Source: Sphingomonas ginsengisoli An et al. 2013
GTDB taxonomy: Bacteria; Pseudomonadota; Alphaproteobacteria; Sphingomonadales; Sphingomonadaceae
Assembly (NCBI RefSeq): GCF_009363895.1
Contig: NZ_CP045434.1
Location: 1,984,001 to 2,048,000, forward strand
Direction: 5' to 3'
DNA: 64,000 nucleotides
The notes beneath the pieces are model-generated. The model ran no database searches. It was not told the origin of the DNA and saw nothing but the letters and a program-made list of their open reading frames with translations. A program made the position numbers and the translations under genes. Of this stretch, positions 17,775-25,360 are shown piece after piece; positions within the stretch are counted from its first letter, which is position 1, and each line of letters starts with the position of its first letter.

Positions 17775-18476
17775 ATGGCCTACGACCTCTGGTACTGGCC
17801 GACCATTCCCGGTCGCGGCGAATTCGTCCGGCTGGCGCTCGAGGCGGGCAAGATCGCCTATCGCGATCGCGCCCGCGAGGAGGGCGAGGACGCGCTCATG
17901 AAGGATCTGGCGGCGCGGACCGAGCGCGGTCCGTTCGCCCCGCCCTACCTGGTCGACGGCGACTTCGTGATCGCGCAGGCGCCGCATATCTGCGCCTGGC
18001 TCGGCGAGAAGCACGGGCTCGCCAGCGGCAACCTTGCGACCGACCTGTGGCTGATCCAGCTCCAGCTGACCATCGCCGACGCCGTGGCCGAAGCGCACAA
18101 CGTTCATCACCCGGTCGCGCTGATGGCGACCTACGAGGAACAGAAGGCCGAGGCAGCGCGGGCGGCGCAGGGCTTCCGCGACAAGCGCATCCCCAAATTC
18201 CTCAAATATTTCGAGCAGTCGCTCGGCGGTCGCGACTGGTTCATCGACACCAAATGGACCTACGTCGACCTGTCGCTGTTCCAGCTGGTCGAAGGCCTGC
18301 GCTACGCCTTTCCGCGGCGGATGGCGGCGGTCGAACCTGATGCCCCCTGCGTCGCCGCCCTCCGCGACCGGGTCGCCGCGCTGCCCGAGCTGCAGGACTA
18401 TTTCGCCAGCGACCGCCGCATCGGCTTCAACGAGAACGGCATCTTCCGCCACTATCCCGAGCTCGACGGCGACTGA
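17775..18476 (+). CDS. Glutathione S-transferase family protein
   Basis: A 233-residue GST, third in the window. It starts MAYDLWYWPTIPGRGEFVRL, where Tyr and the PGRGEFVRLALE stretch align with the sigma/alpha-class-like N-terminal helix, then FAPPYLVDGDFVIAQAPHIC for the glutathione contacts. The C-terminal domain contains WTYVDLSLFQLVEGLRYAFP. Members of this branch are annotated as GSTs in sphingomonads and rhizobia without known substrate. It lies directly behind pirin and is closed by a strong hairpin at 18510-18541. Confidence 0.9.
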   Translation: MAYDLWYWPTIPGRGEFVRLALEAGKIAYRDRAREEGEDALMKDLAARTERGPFAPPYLVDGDFVIAQAPHICAWLGEKHGLASGNLATDLWLIQLQLTIADAVAEAHNVHHPVALMATYEEQKAEAARAAQGFRDKRIPKFLKYFEQSLGGRDWFIDTKWTYVDLSLFQLVEGLRYAFPRRMAAVEPDAPCVAALRDRVAALPELQDYFASDRRIGFNENGIFRHYPELDGD

Positions 18477-18509
18477 TCGGTCGGTCGTTCTGGTCCTGCC
18501 AAACGAGAT

Positions 18510-18541
18510 GGCCCCGCCCCTGCCGAAGCAGGGACGGGGCC
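18510..18541. terminator. Strong hairpin between convergent GST and adhesin genes
   Basis: Arms GGCCCCGCCCCTGC (18510-18523) and GCAGGGACGGGGCC (18528-18541) with a CGAA tetraloop. There is no T-run on either side, so termination may be Rho-assisted or the hairpin may protect 3' ends; its place between two convergent stops supports a bidirectional terminator. Confidence 0.65.
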
Positions 18542-18562
18542 ACCGACACCTTAACCCAAGCT

Positions 18563-20824
18563 CTAGAACTGGAACCCGTAGCCGGCATTGGCACCGACGC
18601 GTTCATTGGTGTCGTAGGTAAGGCCGACGCGGAACACGCTGCGGCCGTCGTCGGAGGCGTGGCTCGCGCCGATCGCGAGCGCCGAGCGGCCACCGTAGGT
18701 GCCGACGCCGCCGGCGATCATGCTGCGGCCGGGCTCGAGCGGCTGCGGCAGCGCGGCGGCGGCCAGCGCCGCGGCGCTCCCCGCCCGCGCTTCCCGCCGG
18801 ACCGCGCGCAGGTCGTAATTCATCGCCAGGAAGCGGGCGTCGGTGTAGGCATTGGCCTGGCTGACCGCGGTGTTGACGGCGCTGGTCACCGCGCCGCTGG
18901 CGACCGCCTGCAACTGGGCGACGTTGACCGCGTCGGTGGCGGCGGTGCCGGTCGCGACATTGCTGAAGCGCGTCGCCGAGCCGCCGGGATTGAGCGTGGC
19001 CGAGGTCCGCTGCGCATTGTCGTACTGGACGCTGTTATTGGCGAGCACGAGCGCCTGCGTCGCCGTCCCCTGCGCCTGGGTCGCAGTGGTCTGGGCCTGC
19101 GTGGCCGTCGCCTGCGCCTGGTTGGCGGTGGTCTGAGCGGTCTGCACCGCGACATTGGTGGCCGCGAGCTGGCTGCCGTTGACCGCGTCGGTCGAGCCGG
19201 CGGCGACGACCCCGGCCGCGACATTGTGCACTGTGACCGAACCGGCATTCGCGCCGACAATCGTCACGTCGTTGGTGGCGACACCCCCGTTCGATGTCGT
19301 CGGCGTGGCGGGGTTGCTGTACTGCACCGGGCTGCCCCCGGCGACAGTCAGGTTGGCGATCTGCACCTGGATGGCGTTGATGTCGCCGGTGTTGGTGTTC
19401 ACCTGGGTGGTGAGGTTGGCGATGTTGGCGGTGTTCGTCGCGACCTGGGCATTGGTCGCGGCAAGCTGGCCACCGTTGACGGCGTCGGTCGAACCGGCGG
19501 CGATGTTGCCGGCGGCGACATTGGTGACCACCGTCCCGGCGGCTTCGCCCAGCGTCACCTGCGCCTGCGTCGCGTCGTCATACTGGACCCCGTTGGCAGT
19601 CGCGTTGGCGAGGCCGGTGACCTGCTGGCTCAGCGTGAACAGCTGATCGCCGTTGACCGCGTCGGTCGATCCCGCGACGACGGTGCCCGCCGCAACATTG
19701 GTGAGAACCGTCCCGCCGGCGCCGCCGAAGGTGACGCTGGTCTGCGACGCGCCGCCATACTGGACTGAGTTGGCGGCGGTGGTCGCGGCGGCGCTCGCCT
19801 GCTGCTGCACGGCAAACAGCTGGCTGCCGTTGACCGCATCGCTCGACGTGGCGGCGACATTGCCCGCCGCGAGGTTGGTGATGGTAGTGCCGCCCGCTCC
19901 GCTCAGCGTGATGCCGGTGTGGCTCGAGCCGTTGTAGACGACCGGATCGGTCGGCACGAGCGCGGCCAGTGCCTGGAGCTGGGCGATGTTGGCGGCATCG
20001 GTCGGCGCCGAGCCGGGCGCGACGTTGGTCAGCTGGCGAAGCGCCCCTGGCGCGCCGACGCTGATCTCGCCAGCGCTATTGTAGGTGCCCGACAGGAGGG
20101 GCGCCGAATAGCCGCTGACGGCGCCGCGGCTGGCGACCGATCCCGCGCCCAGCGCGACGCTGTTGGCGGCGGTGGCACTAGCGGCCGAGCCGAGCGCGAC
20201 CGAATTGCTCCCGCCCGCGCCCACCGCGGCGTCGGGACCGATGGCGATGCTGTTGACCGCCAAGGCATCGGTCTGGGCGCGGTTGCCGAGGGCGACCGAG
20301 TTGATCTCGCCGGCAGTGGCCTGCTGGCCGCTGGCGCCGAGACCGGAGATCATGTTGCCGCCGATCGCCAGGCCCTGTGGCGTGTCGAGCGTGTAGCCGT
20401 CGGCCGTCGCGTTACAGGTACTTGCCGGACCGACCAGCGTGCCATCCTGCGCGACGACGTTGAGGCCGATGTTGCTGCCCGAGGCGGCGGTCGTAAGCAG
20501 CCCGTTGACGTTGACGCTGAGCGGCGCTGGCTGGCCGGTGAGGTTCAGGACGAGCGGGTTGAGTGTGAGCACGCCGAGGATGCCGTTGACGCGATTTTCG
20601 ACCGGTCCGTAGATGCCCGTCAGCACCGGGCTCATGATGTCGGTCACCACCGATCGCGGCAGGCTGACACCCGAGCAGACGCTGACCAGGGTCGACGGTG
20701 CGGGCACCGACTGCGCGGCAGCCGGCCCGGCAAGGGCGGCGATGGCGAGAGGCGCGGTGAGGGCCGAGCCGACGACGCGGGCGAGCCGCCGGTGCCGCGG
20801 CCTCGACGAGGTGGTGAAGGGCAT
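18563..20824 (-). CDS. YadA-like trimeric autotransporter adhesin
   Basis: A 753-residue surface adhesin. After a signal peptide (residues 1-40, RVVGSALTAPLAIAALAGPA) comes a head domain with YadA-type left-handed repeats (NSVALGNRAQTDALAVNSIA, about 195-255), then six connector/neck modules of the form NVAAG...STDAVNGSQL spaced through the stalk with Val/Thr/Gln-rich coiled coil (TANQAQATATQAQTTATQAQ), and a C-terminal YadA membrane anchor (QANAYTDARFLAMNYDLRAV to the terminal Phe). Three chains form one outer-membrane barrel and pass the stalk to the surface. AGGAG precedes the ATG at 20824. It stands alone, divergent from a Crp/Fnr regulator 221 bases away. Confidence 0.93.
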   Translation of the reverse strand: MPFTTSSRPRHRRLARVVGSALTAPLAIAALAGPAAAQSVPAPSTLVSVCSGVSLPRSVVTDIMSPVLTGIYGPVENRVNGILGVLTLNPLVLNLTGQPAPLSVNVNGLLTTAASGSNIGLNVVAQDGTLVGPASTCNATADGYTLDTPQGLAIGGNMISGLGASGQQATAGEINSVALGNRAQTDALAVNSIAIGPDAAVGAGGSNSVALGSAASATAANSVALGAGSVASRGAVSGYSAPLLSGTYNSAGEISVGAPGALRQLTNVAPGSAPTDAANIAQLQALAALVPTDPVVYNGSSHTGITLSGAGGTTITNLAAGNVAATSSDAVNGSQLFAVQQQASAAATTAANSVQYGGASQTSVTFGGAGGTVLTNVAAGTVVAGSTDAVNGDQLFTLSQQVTGLANATANGVQYDDATQAQVTLGEAAGTVVTNVAAGNIAAGSTDAVNGGQLAATNAQVATNTANIANLTTQVNTNTGDINAIQVQIANLTVAGGSPVQYSNPATPTTSNGGVATNDVTIVGANAGSVTVHNVAAGVVAAGSTDAVNGSQLAATNVAVQTAQTTANQAQATATQAQTTATQAQGTATQALVLANNSVQYDNAQRTSATLNPGGSATRFSNVATGTAATDAVNVAQLQAVASGAVTSAVNTAVSQANAYTDARFLAMNYDLRAVRREARAGSAAALAAAALPQPLEPGRSMIAGGVGTYGGRSALAIGASHASDDGRSVFRVGLTYDTNERVGANAGYGFQF

Positions 20825-20915
20825 GGTGAGTCTCCTGCTGAAGCCGCAAAAAGTTCGGCAATCACAGGACATTAACCCAAGCGGGTTGAAGCAATCTTGG
20901 TCTTGCAACCGACGC

Positions 20916-20928
20916 TTCCGTAACGGAA
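20916..20928. promoter_or_regulatory. Palindrome in the adhesin/regulator intergenic space
   Basis: TTCCG-TAA-CGGAA is a perfect 13-base inverted repeat lying about 90 bases before the adhesin start and 118 before the Crp-like gene. A weaker dyad, CCTG-N5-CAGG, lies at 20978-20990. The first is a candidate operator; it does not match the classical TGTGA-N6-TCACA Crp site. Confidence 0.35.
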
Positions 20929-21045
20929 CAATGTCGTTTGCTTTACGTTTTTTTCTTAACCTGTGTATGGTGGCTTACCTGCCCAACAGGTCTACTACTG
21001 CTTTTTGCTCGGTAATTGGTCAGCACAGTGAAAGGGGACGTGCGC

Positions 21046-21756
21046 GTGCCCAATAATAAGCTGTTGTCCTTGATGCCGACGGATTGCGCGGACGAACTGA
21101 TGGCGAGTGGGGGCGACTTCTCGGTCGAGACCGGCGCCACCGTCCCCGACGAGCTACTCGACGGCAGCCAAGTCTTCATCGTGACCGAAGGCGTCGCGTC
21201 GAAATTCCAGCTCTCCCCAAGCGGCAAATTCTCCGAGGTGGGGATGGTCGGGTGCGAGGGGATGTTCCCGGTCTCGGCACTGCTCAGTGTCCCGGGAGCG
21301 CGCCATGTGGTGCTGGTCCAGGTCGGCCCCCTGCGCGGTCGCCGGGTGCGGACCAAGGATTTCCAGCGGATCATCGCCGATTCCGCCGAGGCGCGCGAGG
21401 TGGTGCAGCGATATCTCTATGCCTTCATCACGCAGGTCTCCTCCAACCTGCTGTGCGCCGAACAGTCGGTAACCTCGCGCCTCGCGCGCTGGTTGCTGAT
21501 GTGCCAGGACCGGCTGCCCGACGATGCGATCGAGGTGACCCACGACGCGCTGGCGCAGATGACGGTGTCGCATCGGCCGACCGTCACCAACATGCTCAAG
21601 GCCCTGCGCGCGGAGGGTCTGATCGAGATGTGCCGCGGCTGTATCACCATCCGCGATCGCGAAGGCCTGATCGGCGCCAGCGAAGGTGGCTATGGCGCGG
21701 CGGAGCGATATTGGCAGGACTATCTCGCCCCGCTCGGTAAAGGCGGATCGGCTTAG
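21046..21756 (+). CDS. Crp/Fnr family transcription regulator
   Basis: A 236-residue regulator with an N-terminal cNMP-binding-like beta barrel (about residues 12-130) and a C-terminal Crp winged helix. The recognition region is intact (THDALAQMTVSHRPTVTNML, about 165-184, followed by KALRAEGLIEMCRG). The barrel lacks the canonical RGE-x-ARSA phosphate cassette and has no N-terminal Fe-S cysteine cluster, so the signal is not cAMP or oxygen in the classical way; the subgroup is typical of sphingomonads and rhizobia. GTG 21046 is preferred because AAGGGGA lies eight bases upstream. It diverges from the adhesin and precedes the DUF4349 lipoprotein. Confidence 0.9.
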   Translation: MPNNKLLSLMPTDCADELMASGGDFSVETGATVPDELLDGSQVFIVTEGVASKFQLSPSGKFSEVGMVGCEGMFPVSALLSVPGARHVVLVQVGPLRGRRVRTKDFQRIIADSAEAREVVQRYLYAFITQVSSNLLCAEQSVTSRLARWLLMCQDRLPDDAIEVTHDALAQMTVSHRPTVTNMLKALRAEGLIEMCRGCITIRDREGLIGASEGGYGAAERYWQDYLAPLGKGGSA

Positions 21757-21843
21757 CGCCCACGCTTGACGCGACTCGCGCCCTGCGTTCTCCTCCGAGG
21801 CAGCAGCCGACAGAAGCTGCAGGAACGAAAGGGATGGTGTCTG

Positions 21844-22689
21844 ATGCGTGTGATGGGGCTTGCCGCCGCAGCCTTACTGCTGGCCGGCTGTTCGCAACGA
21901 GCGAACGACTCTTCTTCATCGGTAGCCAAGGACAGCGCGGGACCGGGCGCGACGCCCGGTGTCGCGTGGAAATTCTCCTACGACTATCTGCTTGGCAACT
22001 CGCAGATCGAAGCCGTGCAGGAGCGCCATGCCGAGCGTTGCGAACAGCTTGGCCTGGCGCGGTGCCGGATCACCGGAATGCAATATTCGGTCGGCGAGGA
22101 CGATGCGGTCTCGGGCAGCCTCACGGTCAAGGTCGACCCGCGGATCGCTCGGCAGTTCGGGCGGATGGCCCTCGCCGACGTCCGTTCGGCCGACGGCAAG
22201 CTTGTCCGCAGCGATTATGAAGGCGAGGATGTCGGTAGCACGGTCGCGGCGGCCAATAATGCCGCGACCGACATCGAGGCGCAGGCTACCGACCTGCGCA
22301 AACGGATCGACGCGGCCAAGCCCGGCAGCACCGAGCGCGCCGAATTGCAGCGCCAGCTCAGCGACCTGATCGCCGCGGCCCAGCAGCAGCGCCGGTCCGC
22401 CGACGAGGGGCAGCAACAACTGGCCGCCACGCCAATCACCTTCAATTACGACGGTGAAGGCGGCATCCCGGGTTTCCGGGAGAATCCGATCAAGGCCGGC
22501 GTCAAGGCGCTGGTAGCGAGCTTCGTCACCATGATCAGCGTGGTGCTCCAGGCGATCGGCTTCCTCCTACCGTGGCTGCTGCTACTGGGTCTCGTCATCC
22601 TCGTCTGGCGCTCGCCGCCCGTGCGGGTGGTCAGGCGCTGGTTGTGGCAAAATGTGGGCGAGGACGCTCACCTCGTGACGAAGCACTAA
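21844..22689 (+). CDS. DUF4349 lipoprotein
   Basis: A 281-residue membrane lipoprotein. A lipobox LLLAGC (Cys about residue 17) follows a short signal peptide. The DUF4349 domain covers most of the chain: a two-stranded pattern around YSVGEDDAVSGSLTVKVDPR, a coiled coil (about 145-190, DIEAQATDLRKRIDAAKPGS and on), and a C-terminal membrane segment (about 230-255, VLQAIGFLLPWLLLLGLVIL) with a basic tail. Unlike most DUF4349 proteins it has both an acylation site and a C-terminal helix. ATG 21844 has GAAAGG upstream. Function unknown; it follows the Crp-like gene by 87 bases. Confidence 0.88.
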   Translation: MRVMGLAAAALLLAGCSQRANDSSSSVAKDSAGPGATPGVAWKFSYDYLLGNSQIEAVQERHAERCEQLGLARCRITGMQYSVGEDDAVSGSLTVKVDPRIARQFGRMALADVRSADGKLVRSDYEGEDVGSTVAAANNAATDIEAQATDLRKRIDAAKPGSTERAELQRQLSDLIAAAQQQRRSADEGQQQLAATPITFNYDGEGGIPGFRENPIKAGVKALVASFVTMISVVLQAIGFLLPWLLLLGLVILVWRSPPVRVVRRWLWQNVGEDAHLVTKH

Positions 22690-22700
22690 GCCGCAACAAT

Positions 22701-22779
22701 CGTTGCGATGTTGGCGACGCAATCCGGTTTCCTTGACCAACGGGGCAGGAACTGGATTGCTTCGCCGCGATCGCAACGA
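22701..22779. repeat. REP-like palindrome pair, family B
   Basis: Two inverted, imperfect copies: CGTTGCGATGTTGGCGACGC (22701-22720, continuing to AATCC) and the reverse complement of CGTTGCGATCGCGGCGAAGC (22752-22779). A better preserved pair is at 24160-24245. It fills the space between the DUF4349 gene and the hydrolase. Confidence 0.75.
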
Positions 22780-22793
22780 CCAAGGATGGTGAC

Positions 22794-23690
22794 ATGCGCT
22801 TCGAGAAAATGGCCCTGCCGACCGGCGTCGCCCTCAACGTGGGCTTCGCAGGGCCCGAGGACGGGCCAGCGATCGTGCTGCTGCACGGCTTTCCCGAAAG
22901 CCATCGGACATGGCGCGGGCTGGTGCCGCTGCTCGAGGACAGATATCGCCTGATCATGCCCGACCAGCGCGGCTTCGCCGGGTCGGACGCGCCGCAGGAT
23001 CCGGGCGACTACAGCACCGACAAGATCCTCGCCGACCTGTTCGCCCTGGTCGACCGGCTGGGCCTTAACGACTTCACCCTGGTCGGCCACGATTGGGGCG
23101 GCGCGGTGTCGTGGGCGGCGGCGCTGAAGAACGATCCGCGGCTCAAACGCCTCGTCATCATCAACGCGCCGCATCCGGTCGTCTTCCAGAAGAGCCTGAT
23201 CGAGGATGCCGACCAGCGCGCGGCGAGCCAGTATATCACCGCCTTCCGCACGCCCGGCTTCGAGGCGGCGGTCGAGGCGATGGGGTGGGAGACCTTTTTC
23301 GACAAAAGCTTCGGCGGCCATGTCGACCTTGCCAACATCAGCGCGGACGAGCGCGCCGAATATTTCGAGGAATGGCGCCAGCCGGGGGTCTTCACCGGGA
23401 TGCTCAACTGGTATCGCGGGGCGGCGGTGATGGTCCCGCCGCCCGGCGTCACCGTTCCGCTGCCGGACTTCCTCCTGCGCGCCTTTCCCAAGGTGAAGGT
23501 TCCGACGCTGGTGGTGTGGGGAATGAAGGACAAGGCGCTGCTGCCGCTACAGCTCCACGGGCTCGATGCGCTGGTCGAGAACCTCACGATCGTCCGGGTC
23601 GAGGATGCCGGCCACTTCGTCCCGTGGGAGCAGCCCGCGGCGGTGGCGCAGGCGCTCGATGCTTTCCTTGGCGCACCTGAACGGGCATAG
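22794..23690 (+). CDS. Alpha/beta hydrolase, epoxide-hydrolase or dehalogenase type
   Basis: A 298-residue alpha/beta hydrolase. The oxyanion motif HGFPESHRTWRGL (about residue 29), the nucleophile elbow GHDWGG with Asp as nucleophile (about 98-103), the lid domain, WGMKDKAL (acid region) and the catalytic-His segment DAGHFVPWEQP (about 274) are all present. An Asp nucleophile with the HGFPE motif points to epoxide hydrolase or haloalkane/fluoroacetate dehalogenase; substrate cannot be told. It begins right after a family-B repeat and is followed 11 bases later by nusB, probably cotranscribed. Confidence 0.9.
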   Translation: MRFEKMALPTGVALNVGFAGPEDGPAIVLLHGFPESHRTWRGLVPLLEDRYRLIMPDQRGFAGSDAPQDPGDYSTDKILADLFALVDRLGLNDFTLVGHDWGGAVSWAAALKNDPRLKRLVIINAPHPVVFQKSLIEDADQRAASQYITAFRTPGFEAAVEAMGWETFFDKSFGGHVDLANISADERAEYFEEWRQPGVFTGMLNWYRGAAVMVPPPGVTVPLPDFLLRAFPKVKVPTLVVWGMKDKALLPLQLHGLDALVENLTIVRVEDAGHFVPWEQPAAVAQALDAFLGAPERA

Positions 23691-23701
23691 GCCGCCGCCT
23701 C

Positions 23702-24154
23702 ATGACCGCTCCCGCCCGCTCCCGCTCGCGCTCCGCCGCGCGGCTCGCCGCCGTCCAGGCGCTCTACCAGCTCGAGATGGAGCCCAAGCCGCTCGCCCAG
23801 CTGCTCCATGAATTCCACCAGCACCGGCTCGGCGCGACGATCGACGGCGACGAGCTGGCCGACGCCGAGGTCGACTTCTTCGATGACATCGTCCGCGGGG
23901 TCGATGCCCGCCGCGACGAGATCGATGCGCAGGTCGAGGGCAAGCTCGCCGACGGCTGGAAGCTCGACCGGCTCGATCGCCCGATGCGCGCGATCCTGCG
24001 CGCCGGCACCTACGAGTTGATCGCGCGGCGCGATGTGCCGGTGGGCAGCGTGATCAGCGAATATCTCGACGTCGCCCACGCCTTCTTCGACAAGAAGGAA
24101 GTCTCGTTCGTGAACGGGCTGCTCGACGCCATCGCCAAGGAAGCGCGGACCTGA
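23702..24154 (+). CDS. nusB: Transcription antitermination protein NusB
   Basis: NusB (150 residues) binds boxA RNA together with S10 (NusE) to prevent early termination in rRNA operons. Seen are the N-terminal helix SAARLAAVQALYQLEM, the FFDDIVRGVDARRDEIDAQV segment, and the conserved C-terminal RLDRPMRAILRAGTYELIAR and FVNGLLDAIAKE. Length is normal. In many alphaproteobacteria nusB follows the riboflavin genes; here it follows an unrelated hydrolase and leads toward thiL with a repeat between. Confidence 0.96.
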   Translation: MTAPARSRSRSAARLAAVQALYQLEMEPKPLAQLLHEFHQHRLGATIDGDELADAEVDFFDDIVRGVDARRDEIDAQVEGKLADGWKLDRLDRPMRAILRAGTYELIARRDVPVGSVISEYLDVAHAFFDKKEVSFVNGLLDAIAKEART

Positions 24155-24159
24155 GCTTG

Positions 24160-24245
24160 CGTCATTGCGAGCCGAAGGCGCGGCAATCCAGTGCCTTCTC
24201 GGGGCAGAAGGAGCAGTGGATTGCTTCGCTGCGCTCGCAATGACG
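24160..24245. repeat. REP-like palindrome pair, family B (well preserved)
   Basis: Left arm CGTCATTGCGAGCCGAAGGC through CAATCCA (24160-24190) and right arm 24217-24245, whose reverse complement reads CGTCATTGCGAGCGCAGCGA then AGCAATCCA. A transcript would form a long hairpin. It lies between nusB and thiL, which otherwise look cotranscribed. Confidence 0.85.
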
Positions 24246-24258
24246 ATAGAGTGACCTG

Positions 24259-25194
24259 ATGCCGTCCGAATCCGCTTTCCTGCCCCAACTGCGACGGATC
24301 GCCACCGACCCCGCCGCGCGCGGGCTGCTCGACGATGTGGCGGTGCTTGGCGACCTCGTACTGACCCACGACAGCATCGCCGAGGGCATCCATTACCTAC
24401 CGTCCGATCCGCCGGCCTCGGTCGGGTGGAAGCTGGCGGCGGTCAACCTGTCCGACCTTGCGGCGAAGGGTGCCGAACCGATTGCTGCCTTGCTGTCGCT
24501 GACGCTGGCGGGCGATGGCGCATGGGAGAATGCCTTCCTCGACGGTCTCGCAGCTGCTTGCGAGAGCTACGGCCTGCCCCTGGTCGGGGGCGACACCATC
24601 GCGTTGCCGCTGGGGGCGCCGCGCGTGCTCGGGCTGACCGTGGTCGGACGGACCGCCACGCCCGCCCCGGCGCGCGCGGGCGGACGGCCGGGCGACGAAC
24701 TGTGGCTGGCGGGGACGCTCGGTGACAGTGCCGCCGGACTGGCGTTGCTCACGAGCGATCCGGCGACCGAGGGGCCGCTGGTCGACATCTTCCGTCGCCC
24801 GGTCCCGCTGCTCGCCGCCGGCCGCGCGCTGGCGCCGCTGGCGACCGCGATGATGGACGTGTCGGACGGGCTGCTGCTCGATGCCCAGCGACTGTGCGCG
24901 GCGAGCGGCTGCGGCGCGGCGCTCGACCTCGAGGCGCTGCCGCTGTCGAGCGCCTTCGTCGCCGAGCGCGGTGGCGGCCGGGCCGAACGTCTGTTCGCCG
25001 CGACCGGTGGCGACGACTATGCGCTGCTCGCCGCACTGCCCGCCGGGACCGACCTCCTAACGCTTTCTTTACCCGAGCAGCCCAGGTTCACCCGCATCGG
25101 CACCCTGACCGACGGCGAGGCAATCGTGCTCACCGACAAACGGGGCGTCGTCCCACTGCCGGAGCGCCTGGGCCATGAACATCGCACTCATTGA
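24259..25194 (+). CDS. thiL: Thiamine-monophosphate kinase
   Basis: ThiL phosphorylates thiamine monophosphate to the active cofactor thiamine diphosphate with ATP. The 311-residue protein shows the family pattern: DDVAVLGDLVLTHDSIAEGI (metal and ATP site, about residues 27-46), VNLSDLAAKGAEPIAALLSL (about 67-86), LVGGDTIALP, MDVSDGLLLDAQRLCAASG (about 200-218) and TGGDDYALLAALP. Length is usual. A family-B repeat sits just upstream, 14 bases before the ATG; a tiny open frame overlaps its 3' end. Confidence 0.96.
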   Translation: MPSESAFLPQLRRIATDPAARGLLDDVAVLGDLVLTHDSIAEGIHYLPSDPPASVGWKLAAVNLSDLAAKGAEPIAALLSLTLAGDGAWENAFLDGLAAACESYGLPLVGGDTIALPLGAPRVLGLTVVGRTATPAPARAGGRPGDELWLAGTLGDSAAGLALLTSDPATEGPLVDIFRRPVPLLAAGRALAPLATAMMDVSDGLLLDAQRLCAASGCGAALDLEALPLSSAFVAERGGGRAERLFAATGGDDYALLAALPAGTDLLTLSLPEQPRFTRIGTLTDGEAIVLTDKRGVVPLPERLGHEHRTH

Positions 25195-25264
25195 CTGGCG
25201 CCGACTGTCGATCCTCGCCGCCGGGCTGATCTGCGGTTCGCTGAGCGCATTTTGGCTGGCCTAG
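25175..25264 (+). CDS. Possible 29-residue membrane peptide at the thiL 3' end
   Basis: MNIALIDWRRLSILAAGLIC then GSLSAFWLA. The frame starts 20 bases before the thiL stop and ends at 25264; it encodes one hydrophobic helix with a basic flank on the N-side. Overlap with thiL and the single-span pattern make translation plausible, but such a short frame could occur by chance. No function is suggested. Confidence 0.35.
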   Translation: MNIALIDWRRLSILAAGLICGSLSAFWLA

Positions 25265-25360
25265 ACAGGTCTCGTTAAGCCGTTACAACTCCCGCCGTCT
25301 TCTCTCCCGGAGGCGCGCCAGCGTCGCCGGACATAAGCGAACAAGGGGTTGTTCTCTACC

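Noticed and set aside
20916..20928. Classical Crp site in front of the adhesin
   Set aside because: The dyad does not match the TGTGA-N6-TCACA pattern, so it is listed only as an unassigned palindrome.
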